Assembly: GCA_964343805.1 (NCBI GenBank)
Contig: CAYFLR010000012.1
Span: forward strand, 1-64,000
DNA from: CAYFLR01 sp964343805
GTDB lineage: Bacteria > Bdellovibrionota_B > Oligoflexia > CAYFLR01
Direction of reading: 5' to 3'
DNA: 64,000 nucleotides
Made by a program: the position numbers and the translations under genes
Notes under the pieces: generated by a model
The model's database searches: none
What the model was told of the DNA's origin: nothing
What the model saw: the letters and a program-made list of their open reading frames with translations, nothing else
Shown: positions 55,283 through 63,778 of the stretch, piece by piece
Layout: each line of letters begins with the position of its first letter
Position numbering within the stretch: the stretch's first letter is position 1

Positions 55283-56379
55283 GTGCCAGGTCCTAAATCT
55301 TTGTCGGGTGAAAGAATTAAAACATCTTCAGGGAGAATACTGATGTTTATTTTATCTTCGATTTTAAAATCATGCTCGGGCGTATTGAAGGAATTGGCTT
55401 TCAAAGCGAGGTTCTCATCCAAACGGAGGTTAAACTGCTCTACATCGCCAAGAAAGGTCAGACGATCAAGTTCTAGACTGAAGTTATTTGAGTTATCCGT
55501 CTCCGCCAGCTTGCTAAAATCAATACGAATGGCTTCAGGTCGAATGGAAAGACTTACCTCTTCTCCCTTCTCTTTATCCTGATCCATATTGGTGCTTTCA
55601 ATGAGACCTAATGGAGTTTGTACCTGATGTACTCCGTTTTCTTCACCTTCATAAGTCCCATTTATTATATTTGTCTCACCGATAAAACCTGCTAAGAAGG
55701 GAGAATTGGGATGTTTATAGAGGGTTTTAGGGCTACCGGTCTGTACTTCTATTCCGGCATGCATGACTGATATATGAGTTCCCATAGAGAGAGCTTCTTT
55801 CTGATCATGAGTCACGTAGATTGTGGTTATACCGGTGTGTTTATGAATTTTACTGATGTTGTCTCTCATTTCCACCCTGAGTTTTGCATCCAGATTAGAG
55901 AGAGGCTCATCTAGCAGGAGAACATTCGGTCGAATGGCCAAGGATCTAGCTAAAGCAACTCTTTGTTGTTGACCACCTGAAAGCTGCCCTGGATAGCGAT
56001 CTACAAAGACGGTTAGTTGTGTAAAATCTAGGACCTCGTTGACGCGGGAGGAAATCTCCTCTTTAGTTAACTTTCGGATCTTTAAACCATATTCAATATT
56101 CTGCCTGACTGTCATATGAGGCCAGAGAGCATAGTTTTGAAAGACCATGCCTATACCCCGGCTGGCAGCAGGGTCATTGGTTACATCTTTATCGTCAAAC
56201 CAAATTTTACCTTCACTCACCGATTCGAGGCCCGCAAGCATACGCAGAGTTGTAGTTTTTCCACATCCTGATGGTCCTAATATAAAATGAAGAGCTCCAT
56301 CTTCGATGGTGAGATTTAGATCTTTGACAGCTGTAAAGTCTCCATATCGTTTGAAGACATTCTCAAATCGTACCTGCAT
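55279..56379 (-). CDS. ABC transporter ATP-binding protein (FbpC/PotA type)
   Basis: The 366-residue product has Walker A GPSGCGKTT, Q-loop VFQNYALWPHM, signature LSGGQQQRVALARSL, Walker B VLLLDEPLSNLDAKLR and switch His in IYVTHDQKEALSM. A C-terminal TOBE-like domain (about 280-360) is usual for iron, spermidine or sugar importers. It lies between the binding-protein and permease genes and powers that importer. Confidence 0.93.
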   Translation of the reverse strand: MQVRFENVFKRYGDFTAVKDLNLTIEDGALHFILGPSGCGKTTTLRMLAGLESVSEGKIWFDDKDVTNDPAASRGIGMVFQNYALWPHMTVRQNIEYGLKIRKLTKEEISSRVNEVLDFTQLTVFVDRYPGQLSGGQQQRVALARSLAIRPNVLLLDEPLSNLDAKLRVEMRDNISKIHKHTGITTIYVTHDQKEALSMGTHISVMHAGIEVQTGSPKTLYKHPNSPFLAGFIGETNIINGTYEGEENGVHQVQTPLGLIESTNMDQDKEKGEEVSLSIRPEAIRIDFSKLAETDNSNNFSLELDRLTFLGDVEQFNLRLDENLALKANSFNTPEHDFKIEDKINISILPEDVLILSPDKDLGPGT

Positions 56380-56412
56380 GGGATTCTACCTTTTAAATAA
56401 GTTATGATCCGA

Positions 56413-57714
56413 TTATTTGCTCAGTTTATGGTATTTTTCTTGGGCATATTTCACCCAGCTATTGATGACTTTATTACGATATACATTGTCCCCCCATTTA
56501 TCTGCAAGGCTGAGTAGTTCAGCTTCAGTAACCGGTGGCTTTGAGAGGAGAGCGAGATCTTTGGCTTTCATTCCTGTTTTTATAATTTTTTTCCAGGCTT
56601 TACGTAGTTCACGATGGGTATCTATATGGATTGCGCCTATAAGGTCGATAAAAACTCGCTGCATTTTTGAGGATTTTTCTAATTCCATTTTCAAGAAGTT
56701 ACTCATGGTAAAAGGGTTTACATCGGTTTTACGAATTCCTTTGGTTTCTTCATAAGCGGCTTTATTAATTGCCATTCTTCCGAGAGAAGTGAGTTTGGGA
56801 CCATTTTCAACACCCTTAGGTAATATCAATATTTTCTGACCACGAGCACTTAAGACAAACTCTAAAAAGCGCATAGCAGGAACTCTGTTGGGGGCTCCTT
56901 TTAAAATAGCAATAGGGTCAGGGTCCATCACAGTTTGTCCTTCTGGTAAGGCAAACCCTAAGTTCTTAGCACCTAAATCACTAATTTTAGCATTGGCATA
57001 AAAATCAATAGCCATGGTTGCTGCTACATCTCCAGAAACAACAGCTTTAATTGGAGCAGAGCTTGAATGAGTGAATTGCTTAGCATTTCCAGCAATAGTT
57101 GTAAGCATTTCCCAACCTTTATCCCATCCTAAGCTTTGAAGTACTATTAAGTTCATAGCAGTTGCCGATCCAGATCTTCGAGGATCAGCGACAGTAATGT
57201 TATTATAGAATTTAGGTGCTCCTAAATGAGCCCAGAGGGTAGGGACTTTAAGATCTTCAAACATGAGCACTTTCTTATTATAGAAAATTCCGAAAGAAGA
57301 CATAGCCGATGCATACCATGTTCCTGTTTGGTCATAGAGAGGAACCCCACCCACCATCATGGGGATCTGAGGCTTTAGCTCAGCGGGAAGAGGAAAAGGA
57401 GCGAGAAATTTATCATTATTAAGTTCAACAAAAGTGGTGGTTCCACCACCCCAGAATACGTCTATTCCACAGGATTTAGGATTTTTGGCATATTTGGCAC
57501 GGACATAGCGAATATCGTCAGAAGTTCCACCTTGATCGATCCAATCCACTTGAATTTCAGTTTTATATTTCTTTTGATAATGAGCTTTAAAGGCTGGAAG
57601 GTACTCTTGTTGGATTGATTTTCGATGAGGGGAGATGATAATTACTTTATCGCCGGCTAAAAGAGGGGAGGAAAGAAGAGAAATGAAAGCTAAACCGAAT
57701 AAGAACTTACCCAT
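56413..57714 (-). CDS. Extracellular solute-binding protein of the iron-type ABC importer
   Basis: The ATG at 57714 has AAGGAAT upstream and starts a cleavable signal peptide (FGLAFISLLSSPLLAG); a longer reading to 57795 has no site. The mature protein of about 415 residues resembles family 1 binding proteins used by FbpABC-type systems (GDKVIIISPHRKSI, IDVFWGGGTTTF, GIFYNKKVL, IVLQSLGWDKGWEMLT). The two adjacent Tyr residues that bind Fe3+ in FbpA are not obvious, so the ligand may be another anion or a metal complex. It is first in the three-gene importer unit. Confidence 0.85.
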   Translation of the reverse strand: MGKFLFGLAFISLLSSPLLAGDKVIIISPHRKSIQQEYLPAFKAHYQKKYKTEIQVDWIDQGGTSDDIRYVRAKYAKNPKSCGIDVFWGGGTTTFVELNNDKFLAPFPLPAELKPQIPMMVGGVPLYDQTGTWYASAMSSFGIFYNKKVLMFEDLKVPTLWAHLGAPKFYNNITVADPRRSGSATAMNLIVLQSLGWDKGWEMLTTIAGNAKQFTHSSSAPIKAVVSGDVAATMAIDFYANAKISDLGAKNLGFALPEGQTVMDPDPIAILKGAPNRVPAMRFLEFVLSARGQKILILPKGVENGPKLTSLGRMAINKAAYEETKGIRKTDVNPFTMSNFLKMELEKSSKMQRVFIDLIGAIHIDTHRELRKAWKKIIKTGMKAKDLALLSKPPVTEAELLSLADKWGDNVYRNKVINSWVKYAQEKYHKLSK

Positions 57715-57876
57715 ATTATTATTCCTTTTTATTGAAATTTTGTAAAACGTAACAAAAAGAATTTGGTTATTACCATAAAACCTTTGGCTGTTCAACTAGA
57801 TAAAATTATCCATGAAATATTAGCAGATTATGATTTCACTGTATCTTGGAAAATGGGAAAAATGACAAAAAAAGGA

Positions 57877-58230
57877 TTATTTTTTGGATTTACCAGTTTT
57901 ACTGGTTTTTCCCTTGGCTTTACTTTTTTTAACTGGAGTTTTAAGGGCTTGCTCAATAAGACCGCGTACGAAGTCGGAGGTTGAAACGTTCAGTTCTTTG
58001 GTTCGTTCATGAAGTTTACGGGCGAGACCTGGTTCAATTCGGGTATGGATGAAAGAGCTTTTGACGGCGCTGATTTCTTTACTGGCCATATCCTTCAAGC
58101 GTTGGATCTCTTTTTGGCCTTCTTCTCTTATTTTGATCACTTTAAGCCGTGCATCTTGCAGCATATTCTCTGCTTCTTTACGGGTGTTTTCCTTGATTTC
58201 TTCAATTTTAGCTTTAATGTCGCCCTTCAT
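57877..58230 (-). CDS. Coiled-coil protein with a ribbon-helix-helix-like domain and lysine-rich tail
   Basis: GAGG lies five bases before the ATG at 58230. The 117-residue product has a charged coiled coil at residues 1-50, then IHTRIEPGLARKLHERTKEL and VSTSDFVRGLIEQAL, which fit a ribbon-helix-helix (Arc/MetJ type) DNA-binding fold, and ends in a Lys/Ser/Gly-rich tail (KKSKAKGKTSKTGKSKK). It could be a small DNA-binding regulator or a nucleoid-associated protein. An inverted repeat 44 bases upstream may be its own operator. Confidence 0.7.
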   Translation of the reverse strand: MKGDIKAKIEEIKENTRKEAENMLQDARLKVIKIREEGQKEIQRLKDMASKEISAVKSSFIHTRIEPGLARKLHERTKELNVSTSDFVRGLIEQALKTPVKKSKAKGKTSKTGKSKK

Positions 58231-58273
58231 AGCTGCCTCAAATGGGTAGATCTCTAGGATCTGGGATTGAAAT

Positions 58274-58308
58274 GTGATACAATTTTTATGTTAGTTAATT
58301 CGTATCAC
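58274..58308. promoter_or_regulatory. Candidate operator: GTGATAC/GTATCAC inverted repeat
   Basis: GTGATAC (58274-58280) and GTATCAC (58302-58308) are perfect inverted seven-base arms, two helical turns or so apart. They lie just upstream of the ribbon-helix-helix-like gene, a usual position for autoregulation by that class. Confidence 0.45.
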
Positions 58309-58519
58309 AAAAAAAATCTTAGCACAAGCTTGTAGCAGTAAATTTCGAAAGCAGAGGTTTGGGGGCTCAAACTTTGGCGGTGCTTGAGTTTGGTAAATTG
58401 CAAAAAATATTAAATTAAGTAAGTATTATTTTAATGTAATAAAGTTTTACCAGACTTTTAACGATGGGAAAGTAAGGTATAAAGACATTATGATTTGGAA
58501 AAACACTAAGGAGAGCCTT

Positions 58520-58876
58520 ATGCATCAAGAGAGCCTCAATAAAGAATATCGCATAACTGCTTTGTTTTTTGGCTTTTGTTTCATTACCTATGCTTTAACA
58601 ACGGTACAGCTGCTATTTGAATCTCTCTTTACTTCCTTAGAGGTCTTAAGTATAGGACTATCTAGTTGGAATTTTATTGCTCTTTGTTTTTTCCCAGAAT
58701 TTACCATGCGAGCTGTTGGCATCACCACACCTTCTGCAATAAATGAAGTATTAGACGCTTTTATAGAGGATACAGAGCAAGATGTGATTTACTTAAGTGG
58801 TGAAATAGCCCAGGTAGAAAAAAGAGCCACAACAGAGCAGGAGGATTCAGAGGATTTCTATCAGCAGGCCTCCTAG
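58520..58876 (+). CDS. Small membrane protein of unknown function
   Basis: The ATG at 58520 has AAGGAGAG four bases upstream, so it is preferred over the in-frame ATG at 58490. The 118-residue product has two hydrophobic segments (TALFFGFCFITYALTTVQLLF and SIGLSSWNFIALCFF) and an acidic cytoplasmic or periplasmic tail (EVLDAFIEDTEQDV onward). I recognise no family. It is convergent with the FadH-type gene, three bases away. Confidence 0.7.
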   Translation: MHQESLNKEYRITALFFGFCFITYALTTVQLLFESLFTSLEVLSIGLSSWNFIALCFFPEFTMRAVGITTPSAINEVLDAFIEDTEQDVIYLSGEIAQVEKRATTEQEDSEDFYQQAS

Positions 58877-58879
58877 CCT

Positions 58880-60886
58880 TTATACCTGTAAGGCAAATTT
58901 GATCCCTTCATAAATGGCCGAGAGTGCGTTAGTTTCTTTTGGTTCTTTGACTGCTCCAATACTATCGTATTTGATCTTGAATAAATCTAAATCTTTCATA
59001 ATTCTCTGATTGGGAGTTTGACCTGCACAAAGAATAATCCTAGACGCTGGTAAAGTCTTCTCTTTACCATTATGTAGAACCTTTAAACCCTGTTCATCTA
59101 TTTTTAGGTATTCCACTTTGCTTATCATTTTTACCTTATATCGACGTAAATTCCTTCGAATGATCCAGCCTGTGGTAGTTCCTAGACTCCGACCAAAGCC
59201 ACCAGGGCTCCTCTTTAGGAGGTAGTTGGTGGGTTGTCCCTCCTTTTGAGTTAATGAGTTGGTTTCTAATAGGCCCCCAGGTTTTTGTAAAGATTTATCA
59301 ATTCCCCAGTGAGAGAGGTATTCTAAAGGTGTTAACTCTTTGCTGCCGCCATTAACCAGGTACTCCGCTGCATCAAAACCAATGGCACCAGCTCCTATAA
59401 TAATCGAGCCAGCTGAGGGTTCAAGTACATTTTTCTTAATAAACTCAGCATAGGTTAAAACACTCTTATGACCCACACCTTCAATCTTTGGAATCGTCGG
59501 ACGAGTGCCTGTAGCTACAATGATTTGATCATAGGATTGATTTTTTAATGATGAAGGAGACGGGGCAGTATTAAATTGCACTTCGATGGAGAGGGTTTCT
59601 ATCTGTTTTTGAAAATAGTTGATCAGGTGGTTGAAATCACTTTTACCTGGGATTTTTGCAGCTAACCTTAACTGCCCTCCTAGCTGATCGGTTTTTTCAT
59701 ACAGAGTTATTTTGTGTCCTCTTTGAGCAGCCATGATAGAAAATGATAGACCGGCCGGTCCTGCTCCAATCACGGCAATTTTCTTTGGGTCTATACTTTT
59801 CTCTATTATCCAGTTGGTCTCTCTACCAGTAATTGGGTTAGTTAAGCAGGAAATGGGTTTGTTTTGGAATATATAGTCTAAGCAGGCTTGATTGCAGGCA
59901 ATGCAAGGAATTATGCTATTTGCTTCATTGCTGATTAATTTTTTTACGTAATGAGGATCAGCTAAGAGAGGTCTTGCTAGAGATATCATTTCCGCACCTT
60001 GGCTTTGAATCGTATTCTCGGCTAGCTCGGGTGTGTTGATACGATTGGTGGCCACAATAGGTATTTTAATATGTTTTTTTAATTCTTTGGTAACCCAAAG
60101 AAAAGCCCCTGGAGGAACCATAGAGGCTATGGTAGGAATCGTGGCTTCATGCCATCCTATTCCACTGTTAATCATATGGACACCTAAATTTTCCAACTCG
60201 CAGGCCACTTGGATGACTTCAGAAAAGGTCATCCCATTAGGAATCAGGTCAATAAGTGAAAGCCTTACAGAAATAATGAAAGGGTCAGGCAATTTCTTCT
60301 TTATTGATTTAACAATCTCATAGAGTAGCTGGGCCCTTTTTTCTAGGCTCCCTCCCCATTCATCCTTTCGATCATTAGTGAAAGGGCTTAAGAATTGATT
60401 GAGTAGATAGCCTTCCGAAGACATAATCTCCACCCCATCATACCCTGCCTTTTGGCCTAATATGGNNNNNNNNNNTTCCTCATGGGTCATGCACCTAGGT
60501 ATATAAGGAGAAAGAGGGGATCCCTTGGCTGAGGCACTGACTATTTTCGGGTGCTTACCATATCTGCCTGAGTGAAGAATTTGGAGTAATATATGACCTT
60601 TTTGTAGGTGGACGGCTTCGGTGACTTTTTGATGTTCTATTACTTGGGACTCTTGATTGAAGGGAGGAAGATCTTCATGGAGTCGTCCTGCTTCATGGGG
60701 AGAAAAACCACCAGTGATGATGAGTCCCGCCTCTCCTTCAGCCCGCTTTTTATAGAATTCGGCAAGCTGATCAAAATTATCTTCTTCTAAACCTGTGTGC
60801 ATAGCTCCCATAACAATACGGTTTCGAAGTTTATTGCCAGCAATTTCTAAGGGGGAAAGAAGATGTTCAAACGCTTTGGATGTCAT
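58880..60886 (-). CDS. fadH: FadH-type 2,4-dienoyl-CoA reductase / NADH:flavin oxidoreductase, one assembly gap
   Basis: The product (about 668 residues plus a 10-N gap at 60466-60475) has an old-yellow-enzyme TIM barrel at the N-terminus (RNRIVMGAMHTGLEE, AGYDGVEIMSSEGYLLNQFL), a 4Fe-4S cysteine set (IPCIACNQACLDY then ISCLTNP) and a C-terminal FAD/NAD(P) domain (KKIAVIGAGPAGLSFSIMAA, IIIGAGAIGFDAAEYL). That order and length are those of FadH, which reduces unsaturated fatty acyl-CoA in beta-oxidation; related trimethylamine-type enzymes share it. About ten residues more than the gap allows are probably hidden before AGYDGVEIM. Confidence 0.87.
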   Translation of the reverse strand: MTSKAFEHLLSPLEIAGNKLRNRIVMGAMHTGLEEDNFDQLAEFYKKRAEGEAGLIITGGFSPHEAGRLHEDLPPFNQESQVIEHQKVTEAVHLQKGHILLQILHSGRYGKHPKIVSASAKGSPLSPYIPRCMTHEEXXXXILGQKAGYDGVEIMSSEGYLLNQFLSPFTNDRKDEWGGSLEKRAQLLYEIVKSIKKKLPDPFIISVRLSLIDLIPNGMTFSEVIQVACELENLGVHMINSGIGWHEATIPTIASMVPPGAFLWVTKELKKHIKIPIVATNRINTPELAENTIQSQGAEMISLARPLLADPHYVKKLISNEANSIIPCIACNQACLDYIFQNKPISCLTNPITGRETNWIIEKSIDPKKIAVIGAGPAGLSFSIMAAQRGHKITLYEKTDQLGGQLRLAAKIPGKSDFNHLINYFQKQIETLSIEVQFNTAPSPSSLKNQSYDQIIVATGTRPTIPKIEGVGHKSVLTYAEFIKKNVLEPSAGSIIIGAGAIGFDAAEYLVNGGSKELTPLEYLSHWGIDKSLQKPGGLLETNSLTQKEGQPTNYLLKRSPGGFGRSLGTTTGWIIRRNLRRYKVKMISKVEYLKIDEQGLKVLHNGKEKTLPASRIILCAGQTPNQRIMKDLDLFKIKYDSIGAVKEPKETNALSAIYEGIKFALQV

Positions 60887-60929
60887 AAATATGCCTTTCT
60901 TTGTATCTGGAAAACTGATTTACAGGTTA

Positions 60930-60967
60930 TAAAAAGAAACCCCCGGATTCAAGGAGAATCCGGGGAT
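60930..60967 (-). terminator. Rho-independent terminator of the lipoprotein gene at 61001
   Basis: On the minus strand CCCCGGATTC pairs with GAATCCGGGG around a four- to five-base loop and is followed by GTTTCTTTTT. It lies about 34 bases after the stop of the lipoprotein gene. Confidence 0.92.
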
Positions 60968-61000
60968 AAGAACAGAGATAAATAGCTCTTGGGATAATTC

Positions 61001-62185
61001 TTAATCTGATACCTGACAGTTGTATTGATCTTCTGTTTCATTAACTGGTTCACATAGGATATTTTGCATCTCATCATGACTAGGACCATCATCTAACCCA
61101 CAAGTCATTTCTCCCTGTTCTTCAATAATTCGATTTGCATCTTGTATCGTCGTAGATAAATTTTCACTGTCTTGGTGTAGAAGTAGTTGAGTGATCTCTA
61201 GCTGATGCTTTTCCTCTTCTTCAGTCACTTTAAAGTTCCACTTTAAAATATCTCCATTTTGCATGTTTTGTCGTTCGAGGGATCCTTCTTTATTTTGGAT
61301 AGTCATCACAAAATAATCACTCCAATCACTTCTAATAAACACTCGAGCTGATTGACAATGAAGATTTTTACGATTTTCATTAAAGATTATTTGGTTATCA
61401 TTATTATTATCATTTGAACTTTCCTCTTCCGCTTCTAAATCAATTGACTGATTGTCATTGTTATTCTCATTTTCCATGGGGGAGACAATAATAGGAGCAT
61501 CCACTAGAGTGTCTTCTGCTGGTAGGTTGAAACCTAAGTTATTAAAATGGTCTCTAGCACTGCTCCAAGGAGAAATTTCAATGATTTCCCCTTCGAGTGT
61601 TTCTAATTTAGGTGTGAGGATGTATTTTCCAGGTAAATATTCATCATCAATAATAATAAAGTCGGTGTGAACTATAAAGCCCAAAGAGTTGGCTTTACCA
61701 TTCACACTCATATCTCGCTGGTCAATGTAATAAGTTCTGAGAAAACTTTCATCTGTGGCATCAAGGGGGGAAATTTCAATCCAAAGATTTTGTACATTTT
61801 CAAGATATACCTTCCATAAATTGGCTGCACTTGATTGATGAAGAGTTCCTGATAAATCCACTTTGAAATAGATCAAGCCACTCAAATGACTTCCAATGCT
61901 GACCTCTTTACTCCTTAATCTAGAGTTTTTTAGCATTTTAAAAAAGGGGAATAAATTTTCACTATCATTCTCTTCTTCCAAAAGGAATTCTTCATTCACT
62001 TCTTCCTCATAGGGTATGTAGACCTCTTCATTTGTATTACAGTATTCGCAAGCGGGATCGAAGTGGGGATCAGGATCGTAGGGGTCATCATAGTGTCCAG
62101 GATCTCCGTAGAAGGGGATGAGCCAGCCGCAACCATTTAAAAGTAAAAAGAAAATTGTCACAATGCTTGTTTTAAAGTAATTCAT
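61001..62185 (-). CDS. Acidic lipoprotein of unknown function
   Basis: AGGAGG lies before the ATG at 62185 and the signal peptide ends in lipobox LLNGC at residue 19. The 394-residue product is acidic: residues 20-80 contain an Asp/Pro/Tyr-rich stretch (YDDPYDPDPHFDPACEYC) and Glu runs, and residues 240-270 are Asn/Asp/Glu low complexity. The middle is beta-rich. I recognise no family. It is transcribed alone, ending at the terminator at 60930-60967, and is divergent from the sigma-factor gene. Confidence 0.72.
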   Translation of the reverse strand: MNYFKTSIVTIFFLLLNGCGWLIPFYGDPGHYDDPYDPDPHFDPACEYCNTNEEVYIPYEEEVNEEFLLEEENDSENLFPFFKMLKNSRLRSKEVSIGSHLSGLIYFKVDLSGTLHQSSAANLWKVYLENVQNLWIEISPLDATDESFLRTYYIDQRDMSVNGKANSLGFIVHTDFIIIDDEYLPGKYILTPKLETLEGEIIEISPWSSARDHFNNLGFNLPAEDTLVDAPIIVSPMENENNNDNQSIDLEAEEESSNDNNNDNQIIFNENRKNLHCQSARVFIRSDWSDYFVMTIQNKEGSLERQNMQNGDILKWNFKVTEEEEKHQLEITQLLLHQDSENLSTTIQDANRIIEEQGEMTCGLDDGPSHDEMQNILCEPVNETEDQYNCQVSD

Positions 62186-62378
62186 TTGAACCTCCTATAT
62201 CGATAAAATTAGTAATTTTGATTTCTAAAGTGGAGATGAGTGTTCTGAAGGTTTGTCACAGAAAATTATGTTTTTTCTTACAAAGTGCTTATTTTCTTAT
62301 TAAAATAACCTAAATAGAAAAAAATTGAGACAAATTGAAGGTTCATACATCTCCATTATTGAGCAGAGAGGAGAAGTG

Positions 62379-62966
62379 ATGGACCAAGTTTTTACCATAA
62401 ATACCTATTATTGGATGGCCGTTTTGGATAAAAAAGAGTCCGCTTATTTTTCTAAACTCTATCAAAAACATATTGGGTTGGTGATATTCTTTTGTAAAAA
62501 GCAATTTAGACTGGATCAGGCCACGGCAGAAGATGTAGCTCAGAATGCTTTTATGAAGGCGCATGAGCATCTCGATCAGATTGAAACCATGGATAATTTT
62601 AAAGCCTGGATTTTGAAAATAGCGAGTAATGAAGCCAAAATGTATTTGCGAAAACAAGGGGCTGAAGAACGAAAGGTAAATGCATGTAAAGAACAAAGCG
62701 AAGTGTTGGAGCAAAATTTACATGACAGTACCCAACGAAAAAGAGAAGTGGAGTTGGTTTCAGAATTTTTAAAAGAACTTCCTGCTGGGGAGGATACTGA
62801 TATCCTAAAGGCTTTTTATATCAAGGAAAAGTCCTGTAAAGAGATTGCAGGTGAGCTGGGAGTAAAGACCAGTACCATCACCACTAAATTATCACGTTTA
62901 AGGGGTAAAATCCGTCTCAAACTAGTGGATAAAATATTAAAGTTTAGGGAGAAACAACTGCAATGA
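62379..62966 (+). CDS. ECF-type RNA polymerase sigma factor
   Basis: The ATG at 62379 has GAGGAG upstream; an in-frame earlier start at 62325 has none. The 195-residue product has sigma region 2 (YQKHIGLVIFFCKKQF, TAEDVAQNAFMKAHEHL, NFKAWILKIASNEAKMYLRK) and region 4 (CKEIAGELGVKTSTITTKLS, a helix-turn-helix). It lacks regions 1 and 3, as ECF factors do. The stop overlaps the next gene's start by four bases (ATGA), so sigma and the membrane protein are co-translated. Confidence 0.9.
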   Translation: MDQVFTINTYYWMAVLDKKESAYFSKLYQKHIGLVIFFCKKQFRLDQATAEDVAQNAFMKAHEHLDQIETMDNFKAWILKIASNEAKMYLRKQGAEERKVNACKEQSEVLEQNLHDSTQRKREVELVSEFLKELPAGEDTDILKAFYIKEKSCKEIAGELGVKTSTITTKLSRLRGKIRLKLVDKILKFREKQLQ

Positions 62967-63778
62967 GTGAAAATTTTCAAAAATATATGGACTGGATCCA
63001 CAAGGGAAATTTATCTGCAGATCAAATTTCTTTAATCCGCAGTTCTATGCAGCAAGATAGTGAGCAGTGGGAGCAATTTCTTGCTGAACTCCCACCAGAA
63101 AGTGATCTTATTCCCGAAGAAATTATGGCTCTTTATTATGAAGTGCTCTATGAGAGTGATGAAGCTCTGCAACCTTCTTGGTTGAAAGTAAAAATGTTAT
63201 GGATTCAATTTCAAATTAAAAAATGGCAACAAAGTTTTTATCTGCCCAGCATGCGAGTGGTTGCCATGGGAACGATGGCCTTATTGCTGTTGCTGGTGAC
63301 GCCCCTTTTCCTACAAGATCAAAGTAAAAAGCAAAAAGAATATCGTTTTAAAGGTGAAACAATTTTTGCTGGTGATCACATTAATCATGAAATTCTATTA
63401 CAGCAAATCAAAGAGGGGAAAGCCTATTTATTAAATGAATCAAAAATTAGAGTCACGGAGAGTGTTCTTTTTAGTATAAACAGTCGTGAAAATGGATACC
63501 TATACTTAGCTTTGATTCAAAAAGATCATTTGGAGCTTTTTTTCCCAGGAGAGGAAAGTTATCTTCATAATACTTCTAAAAATAAAATCCCTATTCAAAC
63601 TTCAAAAGGCATGCTCGCTTATCAGATTGAACCTAGCCAAGTGGGACAGTTAAGTTTTTGTTCTTTTCTACTGAAAAAAGAGCTGAGTAAAATGCAAGTG
63701 GAATTAGAGATTAAAAAATTGATAAATAATGCAAAAATGCCGATTAATCGTTGCCAGGTATTGGAGATTCAACCATGA
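62963..63778 (+). CDS. Membrane anti-sigma-like protein with DUF4384-like C-terminus
   Basis: The ATG at 62963 overlaps the sigma stop codon. The 271-residue product has a cytoplasmic N-terminal part of about 95 residues, one membrane segment (VVAMGTMALLLLLVTPLFLQ) and an extracytoplasmic domain. Its segment NSRENGYLYLALIQKDHLEL followed by FFPGEESY resembles DUF4384, which often accompanies caspase-like proteins. There is no HxxxCxxC zinc motif, so it is not a classical ZAS anti-sigma factor. The stop overlaps the next gene's ATG. Anti-sigma function is inferred from position and topology. Confidence 0.75.
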   Translation: MSENFQKYMDWIHKGNLSADQISLIRSSMQQDSEQWEQFLAELPPESDLIPEEIMALYYEVLYESDEALQPSWLKVKMLWIQFQIKKWQQSFYLPSMRVVAMGTMALLLLLVTPLFLQDQSKKQKEYRFKGETIFAGDHINHEILLQQIKEGKAYLLNESKIRVTESVLFSINSRENGYLYLALIQKDHLELFFPGEESYLHNTSKNKIPIQTSKGMLAYQIEPSQVGQLSFCSFLLKKELSKMQVELEIKKLINNAKMPINRCQVLEIQP

